A stretch of DNA of 64,000 bases from assembly GCA_023525715.1 (NCBI GenBank), contig CM042010.1:157637907-157701906 (forward strand). Direction: 5' to 3'. The DNA is from Cichorium intybus. Lineage: Eukaryota > Streptophyta > Magnoliopsida > Asterales > Asteraceae. Each line of letters begins with the position of its first letter. The stretch's first letter is position 1. Positions 11,973-24,250 of this stretch are shown one piece after another. A program made the translations under genes and the position numbers. The notes below the pieces were generated by a model. It searched no databases and was not told the DNA's origin. It saw only the letters and a program-made list of their open reading frames with translations.

Positions 11973-12354
11973 CGCATAATTTAAACATCTATTTTAACAC
12001 GTCTTGACTTATGTTTTTAGTCTTTGTTCGGAAAATCAACACCGATACATCAAAAGATAGAGCAAAAATATTATTTTTTGGATAGTTAGTAAATTCTTTA
12101 TTCAAAAAAAAGAAAAAGAAAAAGAAAGAGACAATAATGAGGGGCCGAATTTGATGATTGGAGAAGTTGAAGGGTAAAAACTGTAATGAAAAAGAAAGTG
12201 CATGTGATGTTTGAATGTTGGGAACATTGAAAAGAGAAGTAGACGTGGCCAGATATGATGATGTCAGACGAGTCCATGTGACCCAATCATCCTCTTTCTT
12301 TTGGTTTTAGCATAAAAAAGAAAATTTGTTTGCCTTTTAAATCAAGGTTGCATC

Positions 12355-13700
12355 CTTTATATATTTTTGACAAAATTGTAAAAATGGTCTTGTGTTTATG
12401 TTTAGTGGTGTACCAGTGGTCTAATTTTGTATTTTTTTTGTGATTTTAGTCTTTGTGGTTGAAAGTTTTTTGTGGTTTTGGTCTACACCCAAGTTGAAAT
12501 GAACAATATGCTCTTAAGTAATTCTTTTTGAATTATTATTATTATTATTTAATTAAAATAAACCCAAAAAATCCCACCACCCCCTTACCTCTCTTTCCAC
12601 CTCCATGTTCTATATCTAGGGCTGACGACGATATGTTCATCAAAGAAGACTTTGAGCCTAGTGTTCCTCTACGTACACGATGATTAAAAATTCGAATTTC
12701 ACCAAGAATGTTAAAACAGAGCAACACACAAAAACTATGCAACGATTCTTCCTCCATCTCCAGGTTTAACATCGGCGATTCTTTCCAGGTCCAGGTTTGA
12801 CAACCAGCAATTCTTCCTCCATATACGAAAGGTATAGGATTTCCCCCTTGGTTGAGCAACCATCATTAAGTGCGAGAGAGAGTTGGAATCAGAGAAAGTT
12901 GGAGATTGCTGTTCTTGGAAGGATTTGAGTGCACTATCGTCAAGCTCCGTCACCCACCCCAAAATCAATTTGATTTAGAATTTTTGTACGTTTACCGGAA
13001 AATGGAAGAGACATTCGCAACCACCTCACACATTGTTCTTGGAAAAGTTAATGAATGTCTGCAATGCTTCCATTTCCTTTGGGTTTGAGCGTCAACAGAT
13101 CAAAACAAAGTCAAATAGATTTTACTCTGAACTTCGCAACACATTTTGGGGGAAACCTCGAGATGGAACTAATGCAGGATGCGAGAAACTCAAAATACCT
13201 CTTCAGTAGTGCGACTGCCATTGGATTGAGATTTGAAAGCTTGAAGTTTGAGAATGCGACGAGGTTAGGGATGAGGTGAAATCGGAACCAACAGAGCGGA
13301 GATTTGGAGGCGGTGATGGGTTGTTGTAAGCATTCCGAAAGATTTGTGAACAAAGAAACTAGTGCAGTGAAGAGATTGTTGGATGATGTTTCTTGGATTT
13401 TGGATCGTGGACATCAAATGGCTCTCCGATTTGCAGTGAAGGATTTTCTCCATAAGAAGAAGCTATGCAGGGGAAAGAGAAGGAATAAGGATGAGAGGTA
13501 GAGAAAGAGTTCTTTTTTTAATTTTTAATTACTTAAAATAATTAGAATTAAAATAAAAAATAAAAAACAAATATAAAGGGTAATATCGTCTTTCAAGATG
13601 ACAGTGACTAAATTCACAAAAAGATCCAATATTGGACGACAGGTGCACAAAAAAGATCCAAAATTGGACCACTGCCGCACACATACTTTTCAAACTTATT
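12355..13700. mobile_element. Degenerate element with long decayed inverted ends (MULE-like)
   Basis: The left flank (GTCTAATTTTGTATTTTTTTTG, then TGATTTTAGTCTTTG) resembles the reverse complement of the right flank (GTCCAATATTGGATC, then TTTTTGTGAATTTAGTCACTG) over about 100 bp, suggesting old terminal inverted repeats. The 0.9 kb between has moderately GC-rich text with several ORFs under 105 codons, none of which I recognise. It could be a captured gene fragment. Boundaries are approximate. Confidence 0.35.
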
Positions 13701-13725
13701 TCTATTCGATATCATATTTTCACAA

Positions 13726-14251
13726 GGGATTAAAACCATGATTTTGTAAATCGAACCGCATCAGTCGGTTCAATCGGGAACGGTCTGGATACTGATAATT
13801 TTAAGCTTATAAACTGTTTGTACATAAACCAACAAAAACCAGAGAGTTCAAATGAAAACCGGGTTCAACTGAACCGGCTAAATCAATTAAAAAACCGGTT
13901 TAGTATAAAAAACTAAGAACGGATGAAAACCCAGTTTGAAACGAGTCTAAGCTATGCAGTCAATCGCGCCGCTATACGTACGGTTTTAAACCCACGGTTT
14001 CAGTAGGTTTGAACCTACCACCCCGTTTATACTTTATAGTAACGTACTTTTAATGGGTTTGAACTCATAAACTCACGATTTTAAACCTAAAAAACCATGA
14101 ACCCACAAACACATGGGTTCAAACCAAAAATCTATAAACTCTAAACCGAAAAAACGACTTCTACGGTTTGGGTTCGGCTTTAGCCAAAAATTGACTTAAA
14201 CCGACTCATGTTCATCCCTACCTCTTCTTATGAAACAATTTATAATCTGTG

Positions 14252-14290
<39 letters not shown>

Positions 14291-14490
14291 TGAAAGTCCC
14301 CCTCCCCTTCTTATGCATGATTGATAAAGGTTATTTTATATAGTAAATTTTTTATAATTTAATCTTTAGTTACAAAATAATAATAATATATATTCCGATT
14401 TTTGGACTGGTTCGACCAGTTGAACCATCGAACCGGTAAGATGATCGATTTGGTTACCAGTATGGTTTTCAAAACATTGATAAGAACCTT
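13726..14490. repeat. AACCGGTT-rich decayed repeats and a poly-T tract
   Basis: The stretch is rich in GGTTC/GAACC motifs in both orientations (TCGGTTCAATCGGG near 13770, GGTTCGACCAGTTGAACC near 14410), typical of decayed TIR elements. A run of about 36 T residues sits at 14254-14289. I see no coding sequence. Confidence 0.4.
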
Positions 14491-14521
14491 TAACAATTCA
14501 GGTTGAGATACATTTTAATAT

Positions 14522-15370
14522 TGTTGGACTAGATGTCTTTTGACATCCTTTAAATAAATTGTATTTTTACTGTATAAATAATTATGATTAAATTTGATTG
14601 GAATCCTATCACTATAAAGTACATTCTATTGTATAAACCAATTTATATTAAGGATTAACTATACAAAAACTTCAACTTGAACTTTAAATTTCAGATAATC
14701 GTGGGTTAAATTTTCCAATATCAAAATTATGTTTGAGGCGCCAAAATTAGTATTTTTTTTTCAAGTATTTTTAAATTGTTATGTTTGATAAACCAAAAAG
14801 TAAGTTATTAGCCATCATGTTAGAGATTCACTCATAAGTGTTTCAACGGATCTTTTTGAGATAAATTTGACTTCTCTTAAGTATATCCTCAATTATTTAT
14901 AGGAGTATGAGACTTCTCTTTCTCTCTCAACCATTTTCGTAAATCCCTCGCTCTAGTTTCTCTCTCTAAAAGTGTTAGAGATAATTTGTTCAAAACAACT
15001 CTCTTTAAAGATTAACTTGGGTTTTAATCTTTCAAGCTTAAGAGTTTTCAAGTAACACAAGTGGTCTAGAAACCAAGGATATCCTCCAAGAGTGGAATCT
15101 TGTTAGGTGGATACCAATAGAGAAGATCATAGCTTTGATCTTGGTGTCACCTTCAACAACATTCAATCTTTGATATTGAACCAAAGGACAACAAAGGTTG
15201 TATTTTCTCCTTTTTAAATGTTGTTAAATTTATCTTTACATGCATATAGTCAAAGATCATTGGTGGAAATAAAATAGTTTTATGTTTTTGTTCAAGTTTT
15301 TAGTTTCTACTGCGAGTTTTTATGATTTTATTTGTTTTAAACACCATCACTTGAACATTAATTTCCAACA
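14522..15370 (+). mobile_element. 5' LTR of a plus-strand Copia-like element (849 bp)
   Basis: The segment starts TGTTGGACTAG and ends TTTCCAACA. It is followed at once by ATTGGTATCCGATTC, a near match to the initiator-Met tRNA primer site (TGGTATCAGAGC). A TATTTATAGGAG box at about 14894 and a CT-rich stretch look like an LTR promoter. No partner LTR was found in the window. Confidence 0.55.
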
Positions 15371-16866
15371 ATTGGTATCCGATTCTATATTATATTGCAT
15401 GTTTAGATAATAAGTTTATTTGGATAAACTTGGTTTTTGGAAGTCATGGATGTTTTCCATTTGGTATGAAAAGCTCATGCATGGCTTTTTTTGGCAGCAT
15501 ACATGCTAGTTTTGTGATTTTCTGTGACCAAAGTTTTACATGCATTTTGGTTACATAAATGTTGTATTATAAAAACAAAGTGTTGTTTTATCTGTGATTT
15601 TAGGTGATAAACTATGCATAAACAAGCCATGGATCATTTTGATGTATTTTGTGTTGGTTTTCGATATGGTTGTAAACTTTTATTATTATTTCAAATGGTT
15701 TGTAAAGCAAATATGTTTTTCTTCAGTGTGTTCATTTGTAAGTATTAGTTTAGTTTTATACTAGTTTGTATTACTTGAAATGTAAAAAGAAATGAAGATG
15801 GAGACCATTTTGAAGAGCATAACATCAAAACGAAAACTGGAAGGCTGTTGGAGCTCTTGGCCTTGAGGGTCAAAAACCAAAAATTTAGTTTCTGATTTTT
15901 GGTCAAATGTTTCATGGTGTTCTCATCCTTTTGCATGCATAGGATGTTTTGGAAAGTAGGAGCATCAACAACATCAAGGTTGAAGATACATGGTCCTTAA
16001 TGTTCCTTAGGAATAGACTTGTTATTTCATGTTTGGATCACATGAAATAACAACTAGTTATAGCTTGGTTTATCCAGTAATTCTTATGTATGATGATTGT
16101 ATGTTATTATTATTGTTTGTATGGATGAAAATAGGTTTTGCATGCTAGAACAAACTGAAATAATAAAGCATAAATTTTCATGGAGATTGTTTTTGCAAAT
16201 ATGACAATTTTAACATAAGATGCTAAAATAGGTTTTGTAATAAAATGGTTTTATTCTTAAAACCCAAAATATGAATTTTGAAAATTTTAAAATGAGTTAA
16301 AATAGATATTTTAAGGACTCATACAAACTTCAAGTCTTAATAATAAATGATGTTTATTAAGAAGACTAAGATGGTTCTTTTTGTGTTCAAACTCAAACTT
16401 AGAGATATGATATTAATTGAGCACAAAGTAATAGTTAATAAAATGGAGATTTTATGTAACTAAAGGACTATGTGATGAATTTGATTTTTCAAATTAAGTA
16501 AAAGACACCATGTTCATTGAAATGCATGCAATCTACATGATACATTTATGTTTTTTCAAAATTAGAATTGTAGAACATACAAACCCCTTTTGAGAATTCA
16601 GATATGTGCCATCCTTTTGATAACACTCATGTATTATTTGAATGGTACTTGTTTGATAGGGGTTACCTTGTCACTTGGATTGGACAAATAATATATGAGG
16701 TGGTTTTTCCTTTCTAATGGATTAAGGGTTACCATTAGTTATTGTCAACACTAGATGTTTTTCAGGTACGACGATTTTCTTCAACCATGAAGTCTTTAGT
16801 ATCATCAGTTGATGCAAATACTTAAACTCTTCTATAGAGTTGGTTAATATTTTAGATTTGGAACTC
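15371..16866 (+). mobile_element. Leader of the same element, no coding sequence left
   Basis: AT-rich sequence continues from the primer site for 1.5 kb without a gag start or any recognisable retroelement domain. It stops abruptly at 16866, where the truncated LTR of Copia A begins. Whether A inserted here or a deletion joined the two cannot be told, because the outer end of the A LTR is gone. Confidence 0.4.
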
Positions 16867-17513
16867 TCTAAAGATTAAAATAAGAAAAACCAACCTTTGA
16901 TTTTATTCTTGAAGCCAACAACACAAATGTCTTGCCTCAAATGAGATCACACCCAAGCAATGGAGGAGAAGACAGAATTCCAGAGAGGCAGAGTGACAGG
17001 TGGCACATGATTAGGGTTCCCCAGGGTTCCCTATTTATAGCCTCCAGGTGGCACAGCCAAAACCCTAGAGGAGCCCCTTAATGGACAAGCCTGTTGCCCA
17101 CTTGGACCAAACCTCTAAAACCCTAATTAGGGTTTCGAGATTATGTGGAGGCTCCACAAAATCTCGCCACCTTTGAGCTTCCACTAGCCAACCATTTATT
17201 CAACTATTGAATAATTACAAAACCAGTCCCTGCACTTTTAATTAATTAAATTAATCACTAAATTAAATATAATTAATTCTAGATTAATTTCTAATTAATT
17301 AATATAGTTTCTAATTAATATATTATCACTTTAATATATTAATAAACTATTTATTTTATTTCTATTGATTTATTAAACATTTAATAAATCAACCTTTCTC
17401 TCTACTAAATTCTATACCAAACCTCTAGCTGTGAGGGCAACCCAAATGTACTTTGCTTCAATTAATAAGATAAATACAATTTATAAGTCACGACTTAGAC
17501 ACATAATCTAACA
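16867..17513 (-). repeat. 3' LTR of Copia A, truncated
   Basis: It matches 37341-37988 from TCTAAAGATTAAAATAAG to the terminal AACA with scattered substitutions. The first ~118 bp of the other copy (37223-37340) have no counterpart here. Confidence 0.85.
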
Positions 17514-18351
17514 GTCTCCCACTTAGATAAGTCTATGACTTTAATTGTTAATTTATCTTCTGATTAATTAACAAATCTCAGTTTCCCAGAAACTACTGCT
17601 GAACTCTGACCTAGTCAGTTCTGTCCAAAGATAAGTGATCATATGATCCTCCGTTCAACAAGATGCTTTCAGACTCAAGACATGTATTAAGATCAATCTT
17701 GGTCCCATACTCTGTTTCTCGATTTCCGATTCTGCTTATGACTTAAAGACTACTAACTGAACACATCAATTTTGTCTTGGTTGGCCAACACTTTCAGTCA
17801 ACTTCAAAATCATCGAGAGGCCTACAGATATCTGGTTCCCATCTGGTCAAGGGAAGAATAAGTTTCGACTCATATGATTATATCTTTTACCAGTCAGATC
17901 ACTCACAACAATACGTTTTATAACACCGAGTTACGGATGCGTTTTTGCATTATCAATGAGCAACTACCTTGCAAATTACAATGAATATATCTCTACTTTG
18001 AGATCATAAGATATTATCGTCTCAACATCGCTCATGATATAATCCATGAAGCAATCTATTGAGCGCGAGTTTATCCAATACTCAAATCTCCATTTTCTAA
18101 GTACTCATGAACGTCCTAGCAGTCTTACTGCAATGTCTAACTACTTAGACAATCTACAAACCAGTTCATGACAGTCTTCGTTCATACTTACTCCCTAAAA
18201 GTATGAGCGACTGTGGAACTTTGAGTAATCAAATTACTCAGGAAGTAAACATGCAAAATGAAACACAATAATAAACAATACTCATTTATAAATCTCCTTT
18301 ATAAAATCGCCAAAGTCAATTACATTTATATCGATACAAGTTTTAACCTAT
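17514..18351 (-). other. 3' untranslated internal region of Copia A
   Basis: Between the polypurine tract next to the LTR and the end of the RNase H reading frame there are about 840 bp with no ORF of note. I see only moderately AT-rich leader-like sequence. Confidence 0.6.
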
Positions 18352-21300
18352 CTAATTACTAAAACTAATATCATCTCTCAACCCAATGCTCCTAGCATGT
18401 TGATTATGCTTAATCCTACTCAGAGCCTTTGTCAAGGGATCTGCAGGATTGTCTTCAGATGATACCCTCTTTACATGGAGGTGACATTCTTCTACCCGAT
18501 GTCGAATGTAATTGTACTTTCTGTCGATATGTCTGGACTTTCCATGATTTCGCGGTTCCTTTGTCAAAGAGACCTCTCCTTCATTATCGCAGAACAGTTC
18601 CATGGGCTCCTGAATACTCGGGACAACTCCAAGGTCACCGATAAAGTTCTTCAGCCAAGACGCTTCCTTAGATGCTTCACTCGCTGCTATGTACTCTGAT
18701 TCGCACGTTGAATCAGCCACCGTCTCTTGCTTGGAACTTTTCCAAGTGACCGCTCCCCCATTCAAGAGAAACACCCAGCCCGACTAAGACCGACCATTAT
18801 CTCTATCTGTCTGGAAACTGGCGTCTGTGTATCCACTCACTTTCAAGTCATCACTGCCACCAAGGACTAACACCATGTTCTTCATCATTCGTAGATACTT
18901 GAATATGTTCTTTACGGCTATCCAATGCGCTTTACCAGGATTTCCCTTGTACCGACTAACCATGCTCAAAGCAAAGGATACGTCGGGGCGAGTACATGTC
19001 ATAGTGTACATGATCGACCTTACTTCCGAAGCATAAGGTACCCGACTCATCTCAGCTATTTCCTCATCGGTACTCGGACTTGAGTCTTACTCAACTTCGC
19101 ATTACTTCGGATATGCAGCTCTTCCTTCTTGGAATTTTCCGTACTAAACCTCTTTAGTACCTTTTCCAAGTATGTACACTGACTAAGTCCTATTAGTCTT
19201 TTCTTTCTATCTCTCAGTATTCTTATCCTGATAATATATGCAGCTTCTCTTAGGTCTTTCATGGCGAAACACTTCCCGAGCCAGGATTTGACATCTTGCA
19301 ATGTCGGAATGTCGTTTCCCATGAGTAGTATGTCATCAACATACAACACCAGAAAAGTGACTATACTCCCACTAGCCTTGACATATATGCAGGACTCATC
19401 TTCACTCCTAGAGAAACCAAACTCTTTGACTTTCTCATGGAAACAAAGATTCCAGCTGCGAGAAGCTTGCTTCAACCCGTAGATTGATTTCTCAAGCTTA
19501 CACACCTTATTAGGATGCTTTGTGTCTACAAAACCCTCTAGCTGATTCATATAAACATTCTCAGTCAACTTCCTGTTAAGGAAAGCGGTTTTGACATCCA
19601 TCTGCCAAATTTCATAGTCATGAAACACAACTATGACAAGCATTATCCTAATCGACTTAATCTTGGCTACTGGTGAGAAGGTTTCATCATAGTCAACCCA
19701 TGGGGTTTGAGTGAATCCCTTCGCGACCAGCCGAGCTTTAAAGGTGTTTACCTTTCCATCCATGTCGGTCTTCTTCTTGAAGATCCACTTGCATCCGACT
19801 GTCTTTCGACCCGGAACATTGTCAACCAAGTTCCAAACTTGATTGTCATACATGGACTTGATCTCGCTGTCCATCGCCTCTTTCCACTTAGCAGACTCAG
19901 GGCCCGCCAGTGCTTCATGGTAGTTAGCTGGCTCATCCAAATTTGTCAGTGTCTTATCATTGACAAACGTGTCACCATCCGTAGTTATATGGAAACCATA
20001 AAACTCAGGTGGCATGCTAACTCTACCTGAACGCCTAAGAGGTAATGAAATGTCTGTTGGTCCAACAGGAACCTCTTCCTCATGTTGGTTGCTAGTTTCT
20101 CCTAAGGTTGTTTCATCGGGTGTCTCTTGAATTTCTTCAAGATCAACGGTACTCCCACTGTCCTCTTTGAATATGAGCTCTCTCTCTCTCTCTCTCTCTC
20201 GAAAGACTCCTCGTCTAGCTACAAAGACCACGTCCTCTCTTGGTCTGTAGAACAAGTATCCAAAAGACTGTTTTGGGTATCCGATGAATATACACCTCTC
20301 ACTTTTCACTGCGAGTTTGTCTTGAGTCTCTCGTCTTATGAAAGACTCAAAACCCCAGACCTTGATGTGTGCCAATGAGGGAACATTCCCCGTCAACATC
20401 TCGTGAGGTGTTTTTGCAACCTTCTTGGTTGGGACAAGGTTGAGGATATGGGCGGCAGTCTCCAATGCATACCCCCAGAAATGGATTGAAAGTGAAGCTC
20501 GACTCATCATGGAACGAACCATGTCTAACAGGGTTCGGTTTCGCCTCTCAGCAACACCGTTTAATTGTGATGTTCTAGGAGGTGACAACTGTGAAACTAT
20601 TCCACATTCCTTTAGATAGTCAAGGAACTCAATACTAAGATACTCACCGCCTCTGTCAGATCTAAGCATCTTTATCTTCCTGCCCAGTTGATTCTCTACT
20701 TCGTTCTTGAATTCTTTGAACTTTTCAAAGGTATCTGACTTGTGCTTGATTAAGTAGATATACCCATATCTACTATAATCATTAGTAAATGACACATAGA
20801 ACCGCGTGCCAATCCTTTGTGGTTGTTCTGAAGGGACCACACACATCTGTGTGTATGATGTCCAACAGACCTTCACCTCTTTCAAAAGACCCTTTGAAAG
20901 GTGATTTTTTCATATTGCCAAACAAACAAGATTCGCATACATCATCCGATTTTAGGTCGAATGATTCCAACACTCCATCATTTTGGAGTTGGGTGATGTG
21001 TTTCTTATTGATATGGCCAAGACGACAGCGCCACAAACACGCCTTTTCTATACCACTAGAAGAATCAATATTTAACACATTATTACCAAAATTGTCAACA
21101 CACATTACAGTTTCATACACTCCATCACAAGGAAAAGCTTCAAAAATAAATACATCATTTTTAAAAACAGAAATTGAACCATTCAATTTATCAAAAGTAT
21201 AATAAAAACCTTGTCTGAACAATGCATGAAAAGAAATTATGTTTCTGGCCATATCTGGCGAATAACAACAATTTTGTAAATCTAAACTAACTTCATTACT

Positions 21301-21857
21301 AAGCACTAATTTATAGACACCGATCTTGGTAACAGGCGACGTTCGCCTATTGCCCATGATCATGTTCAATCTACCGTGCTCCAACTCCCTACTTTCCTCT
21401 AGGCCCTGCAAATCAGAACAAATGTGAAAATCACATCCGGTGTCAAGGACCCAAGAACAGGAAGATAATGAGTTTTTAGATATAGTGTAAATACCTGCTT
21501 GTGACGGCTTCACTTTTCCATCCTTAATGTCTTGCACGTACTTTGTGCAACTCCTTTTCCAGTGACCCTTCTCTTTGCAATAAAAACAATCGGCATCTTT
21601 AGGATTCGTGACATGCGAATGCCGGAAGACTTGGCTCTCGGGCCATTGCTGGATGACCCGACTTGAACCTTTTCCCTCCAATTCTGCTTGGGAGGGCCCT
21701 TCCTTTTCTTTCCTTTGCCATGACCAATAGCCAGCACGGGCTGACTCACCGAGGGTACACTTTTACCCTTCAGCCTATTTTCAGCTGTTTGTAGTATGCC
21801 ATGCAACTCAGCCAAAGACGTCTGAGAGTTGTTCAAATGATAAGCTATGACAACCAA
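18352..21857 (-). pseudogene. Copia A gag C-terminus and pol, multiply frameshifted
   Basis: Reading right to left: gag tail (YHLNNSQTSLAELHGILQ); zinc knuckle CFYCKEKGHWKRSC (CX2CX4HX4C); protease WVLDTGCDFH; integrase zinc region and catalytic Asp (HTDVCGPF), Asp (RSDRGGEY) and Glu (GVAERRNRT); reverse transcriptase (QMDVKTAFLN, LYVDDILLMG); RNase H (YTDASFQTD, STCESEYIAASEASK). The reading frame changes near 21650, near 20830 and near 19085. An in-frame TAG at about 18781 separates DNGRS from SGWVF. A (CT)n run at 20170-20199 lies inside pol and yields alternating Arg-Glu. The element cannot make a full polyprotein. Confidence 0.88.
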
Positions 21858-22935
21858 AATTTTATTTAAGCGTATAAGATATAATTTGACGCTTAAAACG
21901 TTTTATGGATGGGCATAAAGGTCAAAGAAGATGAAAGTTATGGAACTTATACGTTAAGACTTTTTATTAAGTTGATACGAAGTGTTATTTTATCTTTAAA
22001 TTTGTTTTAAGGATATAAGAGCAAATTTGGGAAACAAAGGACCAAAAGTGAAAATTTTATCGTGCAAACTTTGGAAATTATTATCTCAAAATCTAGAAAG
22101 ATTTGGGCAAAAGTCATCAAGATGACTTTTGTAATATTTGAGATAACAAAAGTATAGTAAAAAAAGATTTGGGTCATTGGAGTTGTAACGAAGGAGTTAT
22201 GATGGAATTAAAATGACTCAGAAGTGACAAAAATGACCAAAGGGTCATTTTCAAGGGTTGATATCGGAAAATATATTTAGATTCAAACTTAAGTCAGTAG
22301 GGGAAGGTTATAAAGCTCATTCCCACCTTTTTAACGGTATAAATTATGTAACAATCGGTTGTCACATGTGTGAGATATGATTATGAGAAATTCAGGATAA
22401 TATAAGGCTATATGTAGAAAATTTTTACCAAGGCAAAGACATCAGGGGCATTTTTGGAAACTTTTGGTTGACAAGTCAAAATCAGGAAACTAGAACCGGG
22501 TATTACGTTTATACTGTGTGCGCATCTCTCCTAGGTCATGTGAATCAAGATTTCAATCAGAAAAAAAAATCGGGATGGGGTGGAACGAAAAAGAAGCAGA
22601 TAATACATACACATGCGATTGTGTGTGTATTCGCGAAAATCGAAGACGAGAGAGAGAGAGAGTACGCGATTGAGGGAGGAGAGAAAGAGTGAATCGGAAA
22701 TCAAATCTCACAGTTCATTCTCGTATGTGTGAAAATCGCGATTTAAGGAGAAGGAAGGCGAGACAGGCGGCAATTTCAGAAATCGAGAAAGAGGGAGAAC
22801 GAGGGTCGAGAAGGAGAGGATGGTAGCAGCTGCCGGTGCTACTATTTCCGACGACGAGAACAACACAGCAGGATCGGGATTCTTTCTCGTTTTACCCCCT
22901 CCCTGTGGTTCGCGGATCTCTTTAGATCAAAGCAG

Positions 22936-23167
22936 TGTTGTACAGAAGAAAATCAAATATAACATGATTGCAGGGGAATGCTTCGATACTTTATTGAAAG
23001 AGTAAAAGGCTTATATAGCCATTAACAAGAAACAGAAGCTACTAAAAAGAAGGAGCTAATAAAGTAAAATAGGACCTATTCTACTGGCTAATTATTCGTA
23101 GACCAAGTCTCATGAAAAGCACTTGACTTTGAAAACTAAAGACTAAAACTATTAAGATATCCTATCA
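22936..23167 (-). repeat. 3' LTR of Copia B (232 bp)
   Basis: It runs TGTTGTACAG...CCTATCA on the plus strand and is identical to 32137-32368 except at three bases (one near 22965, two near 23118). The minus strand carries a CTATATAAGCC TATA-like box. Confidence 0.93.
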
Positions 23168-23943
23168 TTCCCTCCTTTAAACTGATTGCAGTAGCAACTA
23201 GTTTAATTTTGATGCTTCACTCATTCCAAGCATTTCTCGCAGCTTCACAAACTGCTCCACCTTTATTGGTTTTGTCATGATGTCTGCAATTTGATCCTGT
23301 GTCTTGCAGTACTTTAGTAACACCATACCCTTGTTCACTAGGTCTCTTAAGAAATGAAACCTCACATCTATGTGTCGACTCCTTGCATGAAACACAGAGT
23401 TCTTAGAGAGTTGGATTGCTGAGTTGTTATCACAATTGATTATGGCTCCTCCATGCATGTTCATACCAAGCTCCCTAAGCACATTTCTGAACCAAAGGCA
23501 TTGACTTGCACATAAAGCAGCTGATATGTACTCAGCTTCCGTTGAAGACAGTGATACCACAGGTTGTTTCTTTGAGGACCATGACACCGCACCCTTTCCA
23601 AGCAAGAACACGTACCCGGATGTGCTTTTCCTGTCATCGAGATCTCCGGCAAAATCACTATCCGAGTATGAGTTTAGAACAGTAACGGCTTCATTGCTAT
23701 ATAGAATCCCAAGCTCAGTCGTTCCTTTAAGGTATCGTAGTATCCTTTTTCCCGCACTCCAATGATCTTCTGTGGGGAAGGACATGAACCTGCTAATGAG
23801 ATTAACTACATACATCAAATCTGGACGAGTTGCAGTTAAGTACATGAGACATCCCACCAACTGTTTGAACATTGTAGGATCGACTTTTGAGCATTTTTCA
23901 TCCTTGAAGAGTCTTGTTCCAGGCACAATAGGATTACCTACTG
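23168..23943 (-). pseudogene. Copia B pol C-terminal part: RNase H
   Basis: The open frame, read from 23943 down, contains VGCLMYLTATRPDLMY, YSDSDFAGDLDDRKST, SSTEAEYISAALCASQ and the terminal MTKPIKVEQF, stopping at 23198. It continues the B reverse transcriptase that is found beyond element C at 28797-28967. The text shows no extra stop in this piece. About 30 bp remain between the stop and the LTR, where the polypurine tract lies. Confidence 0.9.
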
Positions 23944-23948
23944 CATTA

Positions 23949-24199
23949 TGTTGGAATCTTAAGTGTCAAGTGGATACTTTTGATCCACCAACCAATTGTC
24001 AAGTGGACAATTGATATCTAGATATTATTAAGCAAGTGGCTTTCTATGCAATATATATGCAGTGTACTATCGAGAGCAGTTGAGACACACAAACACATAG
24101 CAATATACACACATATATGTAATTGGTTTTTGAGTAATATTTCCAATTAATCAAAGAGTTATTTTGATATATTTGTGTTTTATACAATTGTGATCTTGA
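23949..24199 (+). repeat. 5' LTR of Copia C
   Basis: It starts TGTTGGAATC and ends GTGATCTTGA. The end is fixed by the primer site next to it and by the CATTA duplication at the other copy. Confidence 0.94.
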
Positions 24200-24213
24200 A
24201 TTGGTATCAGAGC
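24200..24213 (+). other. Primer binding site of Copia C
   Basis: ATTGGTATCAGAGC directly follows the 5' LTR. TGGTATCAGAGC is complementary to the 3' end of plant initiator-Met tRNA, the usual Copia primer. Confidence 0.88.
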
Positions 24214-24250
24214 AAGATTACGAAGCTGTGAAAAATCATACCCGTGAAAT

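Noticed and set aside
12545..13501. Cluster of ORFs of 60-104 codons on both strands
   Set aside because: None resembles a known family, frames overlap on both strands, and no splice-linked model emerged; left as content of a decayed element.
22468..23005. Small ORFs in the left part of insertion D, resembling a plant 5' UTR
   Set aside because: They lie in an insertion with precise target duplication inside gag, are short, and stop at the Copia B LTR.
24200..24213. tRNA-like match near the LTRs (TGGTATCAGAGC, also beside B, A and E)
   Set aside because: These are primer binding sites complementary to a tRNA 3' end, not tRNA genes. I found no tRNA or rRNA gene in the window.
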